Part shown: piece after piece, positions 34,724-45,700 of the stretch
Layout of the letters: every line of letters begins with the position of its first letter
Position numbering within the stretch: position 1 is the stretch's first letter
Assembly: GCA_010015745.1 (NCBI GenBank)
Contig: ML978170.1
Coordinates: forward strand, 124,001-188,000
Source of the DNA: Setomelanomma holmii
Lineage: Eukaryota > Ascomycota > Dothideomycetes > Pleosporales > Phaeosphaeriaceae
Reading direction: 5' to 3'
DNA length: 64,000 bases
Program-made: the position numbers and the translations under genes
Notes under the pieces: generated by a model
The model's input: only the letters and a program-made list of their open reading frames with translations
Told to the model about the DNA's origin: nothing
Database searches by the model: none

Positions 34724-35191
34724 TACTGCTGGCGCGTAAAGGTCGGAGTAATGGAAAGTACACAATACAGGACGTCATTGCCTGCTTCTATATGTACAGG
34801 TCAACAGCAAAAATGTTTGAAGGGTCACTGAGGCGGTTGGTCGTCATCGTATGGAGTTGGAAAGCTGTTGCTTGGAGGGGTAATGCTAGGCGTTCCGTCC
34901 ACAGAAAGCTGCGTCACATGCTCGACATGTGAGCTAAAAGATCAAACCGGACACCATTAGCAAGCTTTGAGGTACAGATACCGGGTCCATCGATGGAGCG
35001 ACATTTAGATTGATGGTAATGGTGTTTCTAGCCCAGTGAGGCACGGGAATGGAGCGATGTGAACGGCTGGTGGAAAGGAACAATAACATAATAAATATCC
35101 GTCAAGAACGCTTTTAGCAAGCATTGGCCATTATGACCCTGCCGAAATGTTTTTGAGATGCAGAGAAGCTGCGACGATTCTAGCCTTACCG
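34724..35191. other. Intergenic, no gene recognised
   Basis: Upstream of the 2EXR pseudogene and downstream of the cupin gene. Nothing was recognised. Confidence 0.5.
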
Positions 35192-35899
35192 TCAGTCAGC
35201 CCATAATCCACGAAGTCCTTCTTCACTCAGTCCTAGCACTGGATCCTTCTCCGGCTTCGGCACATCCCAAACGTCACGTTCATGTCCTTTGTGCTCACCA
35301 CCGATCGCGAAGTCCCAAACGCCTCCATAGGGGTACGCACCCATCATCATGAACTCGCCTTCGATAGGTATCTTGCTGAAGAATTGCCTATGTTCGCTCT
35401 CCGAACCAGTATCGAGCCTTTCTGCAGCGTGCCCTGCTTTGATGCCTTCTGGTTGATGAAATGCAAGCTCAGTTGTGGGTGGAGACGGCGAGAAAGTCTT
35501 GTGTGCAATGCCGCTTGGAATGATAAAGACATCCCCTAGTCTTGCTTGTAACTCCAAACCTCCATCTTCGCCGTTTCCGCGGGCGCCAATCTCATGCTCT
35601 CCTTGTTTCCATTCAAGATCGTCTGCAACGCCGAATCGAATAGTCGCTCCTTGGCCCGAGATGACAGTCATGCATTCGTGTGTAGTCGAATGATAATGTG
35701 ACTGAATGTCTGGACCATATCGTGCTATCCATTGTGATTGCCAGCCGTTTGATGCAAAGAGGTCGAACACATCGCTGGTTTGGAAGTCTGGCGAACTGAC
35801 TAAATCGAGAAGAAGGCCTGGATAGTGAAGCAAAGGATATGGTGAGTTTGGAACCAATGGAGTTGCAGGTAATTTGTAGGCCTTGAATCTGATGGCCAT
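35192..35899 (-). CDS. Cupin-fold protein
   Basis: Single exon of 235 residues from the Met at 35899 (MAIRFKAYKLPATP); upstream in-frame codons lack family character. The cupin metal motif region is GPDIQSHYHSTTHECMTV (histidines and glutamate of the first motif), followed by GDVFIIPSGIAHKTFS (second motif with the last histidine). The layout resembles YjlB-type cupins found in many fungi. A metal-binding beta-barrel is expected; the reaction is unknown. No signal peptide is seen. It is unlinked to obvious pathway genes. Confidence 0.85.
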   Translation of the reverse strand: MAIRFKAYKLPATPLVPNSPYPLLHYPGLLLDLVSSPDFQTSDVFDLFASNGWQSQWIARYGPDIQSHYHSTTHECMTVISGQGATIRFGVADDLEWKQGEHEIGARGNGEDGGLELQARLGDVFIIPSGIAHKTFSPSPPTTELAFHQPEGIKAGHAAERLDTGSESEHRQFFSKIPIEGEFMMMGAYPYGGVWDFAIGGEHKGHERDVWDVPKPEKDPVLGLSEEGLRGLWAD

Positions 35900-36294
35900 T
35901 GTGATTGGAGGTCGTGTGGAATTTTTGGATAGAGACTTTGGATCGACGGAGAGAAATTGAGAAAGATAGTGCACTGATATGAACGATGTTTCGGGAACAC
36001 TTGCCCGAAGTAGATGCGAGAGGGAGAGGGGCTCGCTCGTTTCGCGAATGGTCAAATATGACGTCAGCAGCTAGATAGACCGGGTACGAAGCCGAGTCGG
36101 ATACGATCCCGAGCCCAACACTGCACAACTTCCTCGCTGGAAGTCACACTCTCAATTTATCAGTTCATGTAGGCATATAGGATACACTGAGGGAGGCTTC
36201 GAGGTCGTCAATCGCCAAAGTTGTGCTATTAGTCGTCCTTGTAAATAGTCAATCTAGGATTTTGTCCTCTAAAACCACCATTAGTAAACAATGG
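35900..36294. other. Intergenic, no gene recognised
   Basis: 395 bp containing the cupin promoter and the 3' flank of the SET gene. Nothing else was recognised. Confidence 0.5.
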
Positions 36295-38247
36295 TCACCG
36301 TCTGGATGTAGCTTTACCGAGCCACTCCTGAATCGAGCTGCCTGCCATCTTAGGCAGGTATTTATACCGATCCGCGTTGTATGTCTCCTCAATGCCCTTA
36401 GATATTCTCTGCGCCTTGACGATTGTCAATCTTTTCGCATTGGCCCAGTGCTCCCGTGCGACGAATGTATCTGCTTCGCCTCTAAGCTCTTCACGCTTTC
36501 TGCGCACTTCGAGGCTGTCTTTCTTCTCAGCTTTGCACAATGCGCACTTGCACTCAAATCCCCATGTGGTCATCAGTGCCGCTTGACGCGTATCGTAGTC
36601 GCTGGACCCGTCATATGCGTGGAAGATTTCTTCGCCGGCACTGATATTTCGTGTAGCACGCACGATCATCAAGTCGCCGATATACTCCTTCTTTGCATTC
36701 GGTAAACATGAGTGGTTGATGTAAGCTGCATAGATCCACAGCCCAGTGCTGGCATTCCGCGCACCTTCCTCGCCGAATTGATTGCCTGGACCGAACGCAT
36801 TGCGAGACATGATATCATGAATGCGAAAGACGTCAACAACAGCACCCTCTGGAGTCGAAAGACTTTTGCCTGCCCCTTGGTAGTCACCATACAGATCCAG
36901 TACCTTGTCAATCTGGGCAGGGTTGCTAATGAGCTTTTGCACAATGGCTTTGCTGAGTCCAACCGGTGACACCCGGATTCTATCGTCGCGCAAATCGTAG
37001 GTCATCGCTGTCATGGCTTCTTTATCGTGGCCCCATAACACACAGAACGCTTTTTCGCACATGATCAATTCGCCAGCAGATATGTTACGCTTCGCGAACA
37101 AGCCTCGCCCCATGTCAACACTCTTCTTCACTTCAGTGGGCCCGAGAAACGTTGCTGCGTCTACACGAGAACGTGCTTTTGACAGGTTTACCCGCAATTT
37201 CGTGAAGTTGTGGGTACCAGTGTCCTGTTCCCGCATGCGGATCGTAATTCGCTTGAGATATGTCTTTGCATCTTTGTCATCAGGTGCAAGACTTTGTTGT
37301 TCTTCAAAAAGCTTCTTCGCTTCTTGCCATTGTCCCAGACTGTACGCTGCACTCCCAGCCCGGAAATATGCTTTGCTATCGAGATCTTTTGAGCGTTGCT
37401 CATTCTTGCCGATGAGTGAAGACTTCGCGTCACTTATGACGCCATCCATCTGACCAAGAAGCAGACTGATGTACGCACGATTGCGAGCAATATCTTTTGC
37501 CAGATCTTGGAGTGACTGTAACTTTGCGATCTTCAAGCCTTCTGAGTATTTCGCATAAGCTTCTGGTAGGTCTTGGTCTTTCAATGCGGCATTGCCTTTG
37601 TTCTTGCATCGAGTGGCAGCCTTTTCGGCTGCTGCGGGGTCCTTGAATTCGCTGTCCGCAATCTCATCCGTCAAGGAAACCAGGTCCGAAGGATGGTCGA
37701 TCCGAATGGTGGCCTCGCCGTCATCCGTCATGGTGAAGTAAGGTTCCTTAACTACGAACAGCTTCGTCAACTCGAGGACCTCATCTCCATGTCTCATCTT
37801 ATGCAGACCAAACTCTAATCTTTCCGTTTCTTTGCCTTCTTCGTCCTGAACCATACACCAAGAACGGACTGCAAGTCCTACTACCGGGCTAGCGCGCTTG
37901 ATAGCAAGCTTCTTCCCAATATGATGCGTCTCCATCCTAAGGTCGGAGAACCTCATCGGGATCAAATCGTCTAATGATGCAGTGCATGGAGGGTATGGCT
38001 GTCCGATTGGAAGTGATGGTAGAGTACCTCCTTGTGCCTGCGTCATGTCGGGATCTGGCGCACCGCCCATGTCATGCATCAGAGAAGCTCCTGTCGCCTC
38101 TTTTACTGAAGGCGTCGCCTCCCTTGGTACCCGTTCATTCCCTTTAGCCTCTGAAGACTTCCTCACTCTGTTTTTGGCTGCTGCCCTGATGCGCTCCGAC
38201 TCTTGCTCCGTGAGGAAAATGGTGTTGCTATGGTTTTGGAGTGACAT
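36295..38247 (-). CDS. TPR and SET domain protein (SMYD-like methyltransferase)
   Basis: Uninterrupted reading frame of 650 residues from Met at 38247. A TPR block lies in the middle (CKNKGNAALKDQDLPEAYAKYSEGLK and AYFRAGSAAYSLGQWQEAKKLFEE, at about 210-330). A SET domain follows: MGRGLFAKRNISAGELI at its start, the signature INHSCLPNAKK, EEIFHAY, and the post-SET cysteines WGFECKCALC. All expected S-adenosylmethionine/lysine-channel motifs are present, so it should be an active protein lysine methyltransferase. The N-terminus is polar and low in complexity. Targets are unknown. The extreme C-terminus is less certain because a terminal intron cannot be ruled out. Confidence 0.9.
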   Translation of the reverse strand: MSLQNHSNTIFLTEQESERIRAAAKNRVRKSSEAKGNERVPREATPSVKEATGASLMHDMGGAPDPDMTQAQGGTLPSLPIGQPYPPCTASLDDLIPMRFSDLRMETHHIGKKLAIKRASPVVGLAVRSWCMVQDEEGKETERLEFGLHKMRHGDEVLELTKLFVVKEPYFTMTDDGEATIRIDHPSDLVSLTDEIADSEFKDPAAAEKAATRCKNKGNAALKDQDLPEAYAKYSEGLKIAKLQSLQDLAKDIARNRAYISLLLGQMDGVISDAKSSLIGKNEQRSKDLDSKAYFRAGSAAYSLGQWQEAKKLFEEQQSLAPDDKDAKTYLKRITIRMREQDTGTHNFTKLRVNLSKARSRVDAATFLGPTEVKKSVDMGRGLFAKRNISAGELIMCEKAFCVLWGHDKEAMTAMTYDLRDDRIRVSPVGLSKAIVQKLISNPAQIDKVLDLYGDYQGAGKSLSTPEGAVVDVFRIHDIMSRNAFGPGNQFGEEGARNASTGLWIYAAYINHSCLPNAKKEYIGDLMIVRATRNISAGEEIFHAYDGSSDYDTRQAALMTTWGFECKCALCKAEKKDSLEVRRKREELRGEADTFVAREHWANAKRLTIVKAQRISKGIEETYNADRYKYLPKMAGSSIQEWLGKATSRR

Positions 38248-39275
38248 CTTCCTGATGTCAACGTATGTAAAGCTTCCTTCACTAGAACTTTTCGTTCAAA
38301 CCTTCTTTCTTTCGATCCTGTTACCAGATGTACTTCAGCTGCATGATCCGACCTTTCAATACGTGACGCTCTGGGTGGCAAGCTGTGGTTGGCTATTCTC
38401 CGACTGAACGCAAGGATAGGTGAAAGAACCCAAGATTTTGTCGTAGCTGATGTCGTCAAAGGTGTTGCTGTTTTCGAGCGATCTAAATTTTGGTGTTGAG
38501 CAACGAATCATTGACGAGGCGCGAGCGGGCAACCGAGGCCGCTAATAATATCACTAACCTATCCTGACACTAGAGCGGAGCTACAAACCTTGCACCTTCT
38601 GCTGTCTGCTGCTCGATTGAACCTTTGTCACAATCAACAGGTCGCCATAATCTCTTTATATTGTACAGTGCAAACCTTCGAGACAGATAATGTATATGGA
38701 GCACAATCGAATGATATCGCTTCACGCCATAACCTGTTCGAATGCTTCAACTCGTATTGACGAAACTGGATCACATCAACATTCCTTGTATAGAAGGACT
38801 TTTGCGTTCAGAAACTCTCTTCGCACCTTATAGCTTGTCTGGCGGGTGATTCAGATACTGCTCGCACCTTTCAAACAGTAACCTCGATTCTTCGCCACAC
38901 GGTGGAGAGTTCATCTGGCAGCAGCGAGGCAGGCAAGTTCTCAGCGAATACATGTCATAGTTGACTTCTCGAACTCGCGTCAAAGACGCTCGAAGATCAA
39001 CAGCGACTTGTCTCGTATACGAGTTCCTGTTGGTTTCCACATCGGCTATAAGATCTCATACTCACAGCCTGCGACCGTGGTTCGGAGGCCGCCGCATCGA
39101 CGCGGTGACGACCGGCCCACCTTCTTTCTTATCACAAAAAGCATTCGAGCCAGGTAAGTTTAAGCATACTTCAAGCGTTAAGGGCCCCAAAAGCCTTCGA
39201 GCACTCCGCAAGTCTCTGTCGATATCCACCTTAAACCAGTCTTCCGCGAACACAGTACGAACAAAACCACCAAAA
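38248..39275. other. Divergent intergenic region, SET gene and deaminase gene
   Basis: About 1 kb between two divergent starts, expected to hold both promoters. The open frame extending upstream of 39276 was not accepted as coding. Nothing else was recognised. Confidence 0.45.
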
Positions 39276-39950
39276 ATGACCTCCGTCCCGAACCCCTCCT
39301 CACCATCACCAACAGCCCTCGCATCCGCCCTCCTCTCCACCATAGAATCATCCATAATCCCCCTCACCCAAAAAGGCGTCTCCTCCGGCTCCAAACTCTT
39401 CGGCGCCGCCATGCTCTCCCGCAATTCCCTCACACCACTCACCTGCGCGACCAACAACGAGCGCATCTCGCCCCTCCTGCACGGCGAAATAAATTGCATC
39501 CAACAATTCTTCACCATCGACTACCCCGACACTTCCACACGTCCCTCTCCGTCCAAGGACTGCATATTCTTCGCCACGCACGAGCCGTGCAGCTTGTGCC
39601 TTTCGGGTATCACGTGGGCCGGTTTCAACGAGTTTTACTACCTGTTCACGTATGAGGATAGTCGGGATTTATTTAGCATTCCGTATGATATTGATATTTT
39701 GGAGAGTGTGTTTCGGGTAAAGGGGGATGAGACGGATGAGCAGGTACAGAGAAGGGCGTTGTATAATCGGAACAACAAGTTTTTCACTGCGAAGTCGGTG
39801 GCGGAAGTGATTGGAGAAGTGCAGGATGCTCAGAACAAAGCTAGATTGATGGAGGAGATGTCTCGGATTAAGGCGCTGTATGGTGGTTTATGTGAGGTGT
39901 ACCAAGAGGGAAAGAAGGACGGTGTTGAGAGCGCGAGTGCATGGAAGTGA
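39276..39950 (+). CDS. Cytidine/deoxycytidylate deaminase-fold protein
   Basis: Single exon of 224 residues; the start at 39276 has a good context (caaaaATGac). The zinc-site signature is present in two parts: LLHGEINCIQ (H-x-E) at about residue 70 and HEPCSLCLSGITW (P-C-x2-C) at about 106-115. These residues bind zinc and activate water in CDA/dCMP-deaminase-fold enzymes. The C-terminal half is helical and less familiar. Fungal relatives are usually annotated as cytidine/deoxycytidylate deaminase family or guanine-deaminase-like; the substrate is unknown. It has unusually C-rich codon use in the first 110 codons. Confidence 0.85.
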   Translation: MTSVPNPSSPSPTALASALLSTIESSIIPLTQKGVSSGSKLFGAAMLSRNSLTPLTCATNNERISPLLHGEINCIQQFFTIDYPDTSTRPSPSKDCIFFATHEPCSLCLSGITWAGFNEFYYLFTYEDSRDLFSIPYDIDILESVFRVKGDETDEQVQRRALYNRNNKFFTAKSVAEVIGEVQDAQNKARLMEEMSRIKALYGGLCEVYQEGKKDGVESASAWK

Positions 39951-40338
39951 ATACTTCGTTTCGTCAGCTAGCGATCACGACAATGACACCTTCCATCAAT
40001 GTCGTACGATACCAGCATATGAAAACACCTACATCCTACCTTTGAGGCAATGATTTTCCAATTATCGAAAAGCTCACTGCAACATCGCAGGTGGTGATGT
40101 TCGTACTCCCAGGCCGAGGTCGGTCAAGCCTGTCATTCACACGTCATGTCCAGGGGTCCACATTGACGTCTCTCGCCAAAGTCGCACAGTATCCACTCAC
40201 ACGCCGCTTGTTCTCGGTATGTCACGAAGAAATATGGATGATGCGGAACCGCTCACATGGGTTGTGTGAAATATACATATATCACGTCAATGAAAGTGTC
40301 TCGCGCAATGATAAGCTTTCTTCAACCAGTTTACAAAC
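39951..40338. other. Intergenic, promoter of the PEBP gene
   Basis: 388 bp between two plus-strand genes. No separate feature was recognised. Confidence 0.5.
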
Positions 40339-41112
40339 ATGTCGGGTACCAGACAAGCGCTTATCGAACACAAAGTCATCACGGATGTATTGCCGGGAAA
40401 CCTCGATCTCAAGTACGAGTTGACTGTGCAATGGCCAAATGTGACGCTGAATAAGGCGGGCGAGGAGCTTGGTCGCGAGGAGACTCAACCGGAACCGACA
40501 ATATCCTTGAGTCCTGCTGTACGTTGTGAGCAATCGCACCTATCCTACAGTATACTGACTTGCCGCATAGCCGCAGCAGAAGCTCGAGAACCTGATCTTG
40601 ATAATGACGGATCCAGTGAGCCACCCGATATACCTTTTCTTGAATACATTCTCATGAGTACGCAGGACCTGATGATGAACAATGACGCCTACTTTGGTCA
40701 GGTACGCCATTGGCTTGTCACAAACATTCCCACAGAGAGCGATGGCACCTTGTCCATCCCGACAAGCTCGACAACTTCCCCCTACGTTGGCCCGGCACCT
40801 CTTCCGAACTACCTCTATGCCCGCCCGCATCGTTATGTCTTCATCCTGGCACGCTCTTCCGGTTCAGTCAACATCACGTCCGAAGACCTTCGGGATCTGC
40901 AGCGCCCGTATGCGGCAGCCATGTCTGGGAACCAAGACGCGCAAGACATCAAGGATCGATGGGGCTTCAATGCGCAGAAGCTGTTGGAGATGAAAGGACT
41001 AGAAGTTGTTGGAGTCAACTTCATGCGTGTCGGCGGCACCTTGAAAAGTGCAGCAGCAAACATGGGCATGACGGCGCAAGGCATGGCGAACAAGGTACGA
41101 AGCATGATATGA
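40339..41112 (+). CDS. Phosphatidylethanolamine-binding protein (PEBP) family
   Basis: Exons 40339-40518, 40571-40615 and 40666-41112 give 223 residues. The unspliced DNA is also open through both introns (52 + 50 nt), so a naive one-exon model would put the 45-nt middle exon in the wrong frame. Correct splicing yields SLSPAPQQKLENLILIMTDP joined to DLMMNNDAYFGQVRHWLVTNI, the two PEBP signature regions (DPD and RHWL). A later block is PHRYVFILARSSG. No signal peptide, so cytosolic, like yeast Tfs1 (a carboxypeptidase Y inhibitor and Ras-pathway regulator). Ligand and partners are unknown. Confidence 0.9.
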   Translation: MSGTRQALIEHKVITDVLPGNLDLKYELTVQWPNVTLNKAGEELGREETQPEPTISLSPAVRCEQSHLSYSILTCRIAAAEAREPDLDNDGSSEPPDIPFLEYILMSTQDLMMNNDAYFGQVRHWLVTNIPTESDGTLSIPTSSTTSPYVGPAPLPNYLYARPHRYVFILARSSGSVNITSEDLRDLQRPYAAAMSGNQDAQDIKDRWGFNAQKLLEMKGLEVVGVNFMRVGGTLKSAAANMGMTAQGMANKVRSMI

Positions 41113-42773
41113 AGTTCCGTTTTCTTTTGCGAGTGTTTTCTGATATGTTGGCATTTAGATTGTTGGCAAGTAGTGCGCTGTAGGCATTTGTCGTTGCGAG
41201 GTGTAAGTCGAGGCCACTACAGGCAGGGCATCATTCTGGTCGAGTATCCGGTCATGATGTTGTTAGCAATGTAAAGGACTCTAGGACTATCAATGAATAG
41301 ACATCACACACATGCGAAGACCGTGTCTGCGCCTGGAACTGCTCGCGCAGCTTCATACACATTGAAATTGCGCTCCTTGCCGTCGACATCTCTTGTTCGA
41401 TAGGACTGTCCGGTGAGAGCGCCAAGAATATCCAGATGCAGTAAGCGCGGCCGACGGGCGGCCTGGCGTGTCAGCACTCTATGTGGCATTCGATCGGAGA
41501 CTCGAACAGTCCATCGTGGACCGACACTCCAATTGTTCTCGGAGCTTGAGTGTAAGCAGCTAAGTTGTCGCTAGCTATGACACCGAACTGTCGAGGTACG
41601 GGCTGGCAGAGTGATGCTCGTTCTGCAACTTCTGCCTAGGGCTAGTCGGCCATCGCAAGTTTAGACGAAGCAGTCCAGGCACACTCAGCTACCGAGACCC
41701 CTGCACCCGCTCGCCTTATCACTCCACGCTTGTGATGGCGCTACGACGTTCTGGTCGATGGTCGTGTTGGCGTCCATCCCTTTTGGGATGCGCCAGGCCG
41801 TACAGAAATGAGTCGTGTTTGCAATCAGAACGGGAGTTCTAGAGAATGAAAGTGGTGGTGATGATGGTGGTGGTGGTGGTGGTAGAAAAGCAAAAAGGAA
41901 GCAAATGCCACACGTCACTTGCGGCTCGTTGAGCATGGGCCACTAATCTGTGGATCTGAGAAGGCACGACCGTTAGTTCTGAGGCTATCGGGAAGGCGGG
42001 GAGACCCCTCGCGGCGGAATAAATATAGACGGCGAACATGGAATGTCGGCAGAACAGATGAAGACGATTCTGAAACGCAGACGTGTACCGGTACGCATTC
42101 ACTGTCGCCCTTGGGCATTCTTGAAACAGACGTTCCACTTGTTGCAGTCGGACCGCCCACCGCACACGAGCTGTGTCGATCTGGCGACATGGAATTGTGA
42201 GGTTTGTCGTCGTTGGCTGGCTGCACATGCAAGTGAACGAGCACCAAGACTCGGCTTATGCTTAGGAGGCCACACTGAAGTGACTATGGCCGTTCCCTCC
42301 TCACACATGTCGCATTCAGAAAGGGAGAATCGAAATTGATCAAGCTGAGGTTATCCACATCCCTCACTGGAGACGATAAGCATTGCCTGGGAGGGTGGAC
42401 TAGTGGACCCTTTCAAGCCGGCGCAATTTACTCCGCAGCGACACTGTTGCACTGCATCTGGTCCCTGGCGCTGCTGCTTGTGCTGTGCCTCTCGCTCACT
42501 GCCGCTTGCTTTTGTATTTACACGCTGGACTCAGGGCATTGGAGAATCGCATGAAGAGCAGTTTCAGGTGGCAGCACCTCGTCAGAGCAGCCATTGCCCC
42601 TCAAACCCGTTGTTCGGCGCCGCAGCCAATCCGCCATTACCGCCTCCACGTCAGGCACGCGAGCACTCGACGACGCAAGAACACGCCGCAAGACCTTGCA
42701 CGATACCCGCGACAGGTCTACGAGCCCGAAGCCGTCACAACGTTTGTGGCAATTGCCTCTTCCGGCGAACACC
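41113..42773. other. Long intergenic region before the 1370-aa gene
   Basis: 1.66 kb without a recognisable gene. It includes a TGG microsatellite and the presumed promoter and leader of the next gene. Coding-like open frame continues just upstream of 42774 but without an ATG. Confidence 0.45.
41852..41883. repeat. Imperfect TGG microsatellite
   Basis: A run of tggtggtg-atgatgg-tggtggtgg triplets of about 32 bp. Confidence 0.9.
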
Positions 42774-45700
42774 ATGGTGGATGCGCGGGAAGCAGCACAT
42801 GAGGCGGCCAATAAGTTCATGTCCAAGAGCAGTCGCTGGCGGACCAAAATATTCTCCAAGGAAGAGGCCGCCCCAAAGTCGCCCGAGAACAAGCCCTCGC
42901 AGACGCAGATTGACGACGACGTCAACGCCTTCCTCAAGCCCTCGACCGACAAAGCCCAGCAGCAAAGAGACGCCGCCGCCGCCTTCCTTGCGAGCGCGAA
43001 CCGACCCCGCATAGATGTCGCCAGAGCCCAACGATGGCCGGGGGCACAAGAAATACTGAAGAGCGCTGCGGCAGGATCGAGGAGCCCAGGCCCTGGCGGC
43101 ATGAGGACGGGCACGCGCAAGAAAGGTCTCACTGTGAGCTTTGTTCGCGCCGTGCCTGAGATCATAGGACACGGAGGCGATGAATGCGAGGAGCCCGCCG
43201 TCGAGGTATCCAAGCGCAAGCAGTCAGTCCACAGATCAAATCTGAGTACCTCACAATTGAAGCCACAGGACGATGCGAACCTCGGCACAGGCATTGGGCG
43301 CACACCCTCGCAGACGGAGCAGAGAAACTCGCTCACGAGGACGAACACGTCGCACGGCGAACTGTCGCCTCCGCTGGGCAAGAAGCTCGAGATGGGTCAC
43401 ATCAACACCCATGCGCAAGCCCCGCCCCCGCTGCCGCAGCGAATGGGCCAGATGGGGCTGGGTGAGAGGCCACGAGCCCTGGCGAGAGCGCCCACGGGCT
43501 TCGACACCATCCCACCGCCAGGCGCCGATGCGCGGCGGCTGAGTCAAGACTCTGACTACTCCCAAGACTCGGACAACATGTCACCAGTCCTGGCACGGAA
43601 GATCTCAAATGTGGAGCCAACCATTCAAGAGGAAGACGAGAATTTCAGACCGAAACCCATGTCGCGGACACAGACCGGATTCCATGCCTATGAGGATGCA
43701 GCGAACAACGCGCCTGTGCCCGCCATTCCCGCTGTGCCACGTCTACCAGAGATGCGGCTGGTGACGCAAGAAGACGAGTCCCCACTCGACGACCGAGCCA
43801 TGATAGCGGAGCGCTTCTTGCAGAGCGAACTGACGCAACCAGACACTTTCTCAGCGCGAGCGAAGCAAAGAATGAGGGCCGAGGAGGGCAGAGCACTGCA
43901 CGAAGCCGCACAACGTCAAGTTTCCAAGCGTGACTCGGATTCGTCTATGCAGTCTCTGGACCACCTGCCAGTTGGGTCACCACCAGGGTCGTACCATACG
44001 TCGCCCTTGGCTGCTCGACCGACACAGCAAGCACCTCCAGTTCTACTTCACAGAGGATCACCGACAGACAACCTAGTGGCTGAAGATCCACAAAGATCAA
44101 GAGCACGAGGGCCGTCTCCGGCGCGGAGGGCTATGCCTCCTGGCACATTCCCATTGGAGACCGACGCAAGGCCATCTTCTTCAAGCTCTTCGCAGTACAC
44201 TATGCCTTTTGCTGCCTCGTATGCGCGCACATCTCCCGCTGTGAGATCGGAACCGTTTTCCGCCTCAACAGCTACCTCAGTACAGCGAACGCCACTCACC
44301 GCGGAGAAGCTGCAGTTTCCTATCGGCAACCAGAGCTCGATTCTTCGAACACCCTCGCAGAATGCGCAGGGATCGTCCTACGTCCCATACAACCCGCCTG
44401 TCGCTCAAATGCCTCCGCCATCGAATGGCCATACTCCTCAAGTGCAAACTGCTCTAATGAATCAATTGCCTCTAAGGCCAAGACCTGAGACTGGTGACAG
44501 AGAAGCGGCTCCGCTAGGTCGCTCAGATACCCGTACGCTCGGTGAAGCCGCATACAGTGACTTTGCCGAGCGCGTGACACACATGAGAGGAATCTTTGCA
44601 CTTACTGCGCAGCTTGGAGGACAGCTATATGATCGTACACCTCTACAATGGCTGCGAGCCGCGACGTGGTGGTTCCTGCGCGGTCGTACTGGAATGGAGG
44701 CTGTGATCAGAAATCGTCCGAGAAGTGGCGAGGCGCAACCGGAAAGGCTAACGCAAGCGCACGTTGACCTTGCGAAGGTGTTGTGGATTCTCACCGAGGT
44801 GTTACCAAGTCATCCCGGATTGCGACAGTATGGCGGCCGAACGATCGAAGCGCAAGGCGATCTTGCCAGGCAAGCAGGCGACGGACCCAGTGCAGAGGCC
44901 TACGAGATACAGGCAGCCATTGTCCATTACTTGAAGCTACTGGTCGGGTCGATGAAGAAGCATCAGAGCATGCCTCCAACTCAAGCACTTATCCAAGGCC
45001 AGGACCAGTCTGTTTGGGCAGAGTATCCGCACTTTGCCCCGGATGCAGCGAGCGTGCTCCAAGCCGGTATTGCGAAGCCGGGTCCCAGAGCTGATGGCAC
45101 AATGCAGCCTCCATTTGGCTTATCACAGTGCATTCCTCTTGCTGATACGAAGAGCGACTTCTGCTACTTCAGAATGTTTGTCAATGCATCCATGTCAACG
45201 GATGACCCGAACACAGATCGCGTGCAGATGACCACGGTCGTGTCTATATTGCGCCCTAAGGGTCAATATCAGGTCAAGCTTGCCATTTGTAGCCAGAGTG
45301 AGCTCATCAACATCATTTTGGGGCCGGGCCTCGATGGTGGCCCAAGCTGGGATGATGTGAAATGGAAGAAGCAGTCAAATCAGATCTCCGTGCATCTGCG
45401 ACATGGCTTCACACTTGCGCTTGAGCTAAGTGAGAACGATTGGCGGACCCTGTTCTCCATTGTCGACCATACGAACCGTGTGCAAACGGACTTGCGAGAG
45501 AGAAGGGACGAGCGATTCGCTTGCAAACTACAGCTTCGTGAAGCTAGTTACAAAGACCCGGCCAACCCGGGAGCCTTCCCGCAAGAGCGGGTACCGGGCT
45601 GCAAACTCATTGTCTTTGAGAAGATTGAGCTAAGTAGCGAAGGCACAGGCAAGAGGAAATTGCATCGTGGTTACCGGATGGCTATGGCGACATCTCCACA

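Noticed and set aside
41304..41489. Short minus-strand open frame ending GADTVFACV
   Set aside because: Some protein-like character but no start context, partner exon or motif; too weak to call.
41490..41530. tRNA-like T-arm sequence
   Set aside because: Only a partial match to the T-loop consensus and no cloverleaf partner arms; no tRNA supported in the window.
42594..42773. In-frame extension upstream of the 1370-aa protein
   Set aside because: Opens with TTG and has no ATG; the ATG at 42774 has an ideal context.
42518..43381. Long antisense open frames opposite the large proteins and other genes
   Set aside because: They mirror GC-rich coding sequence and lack motifs; shadows.
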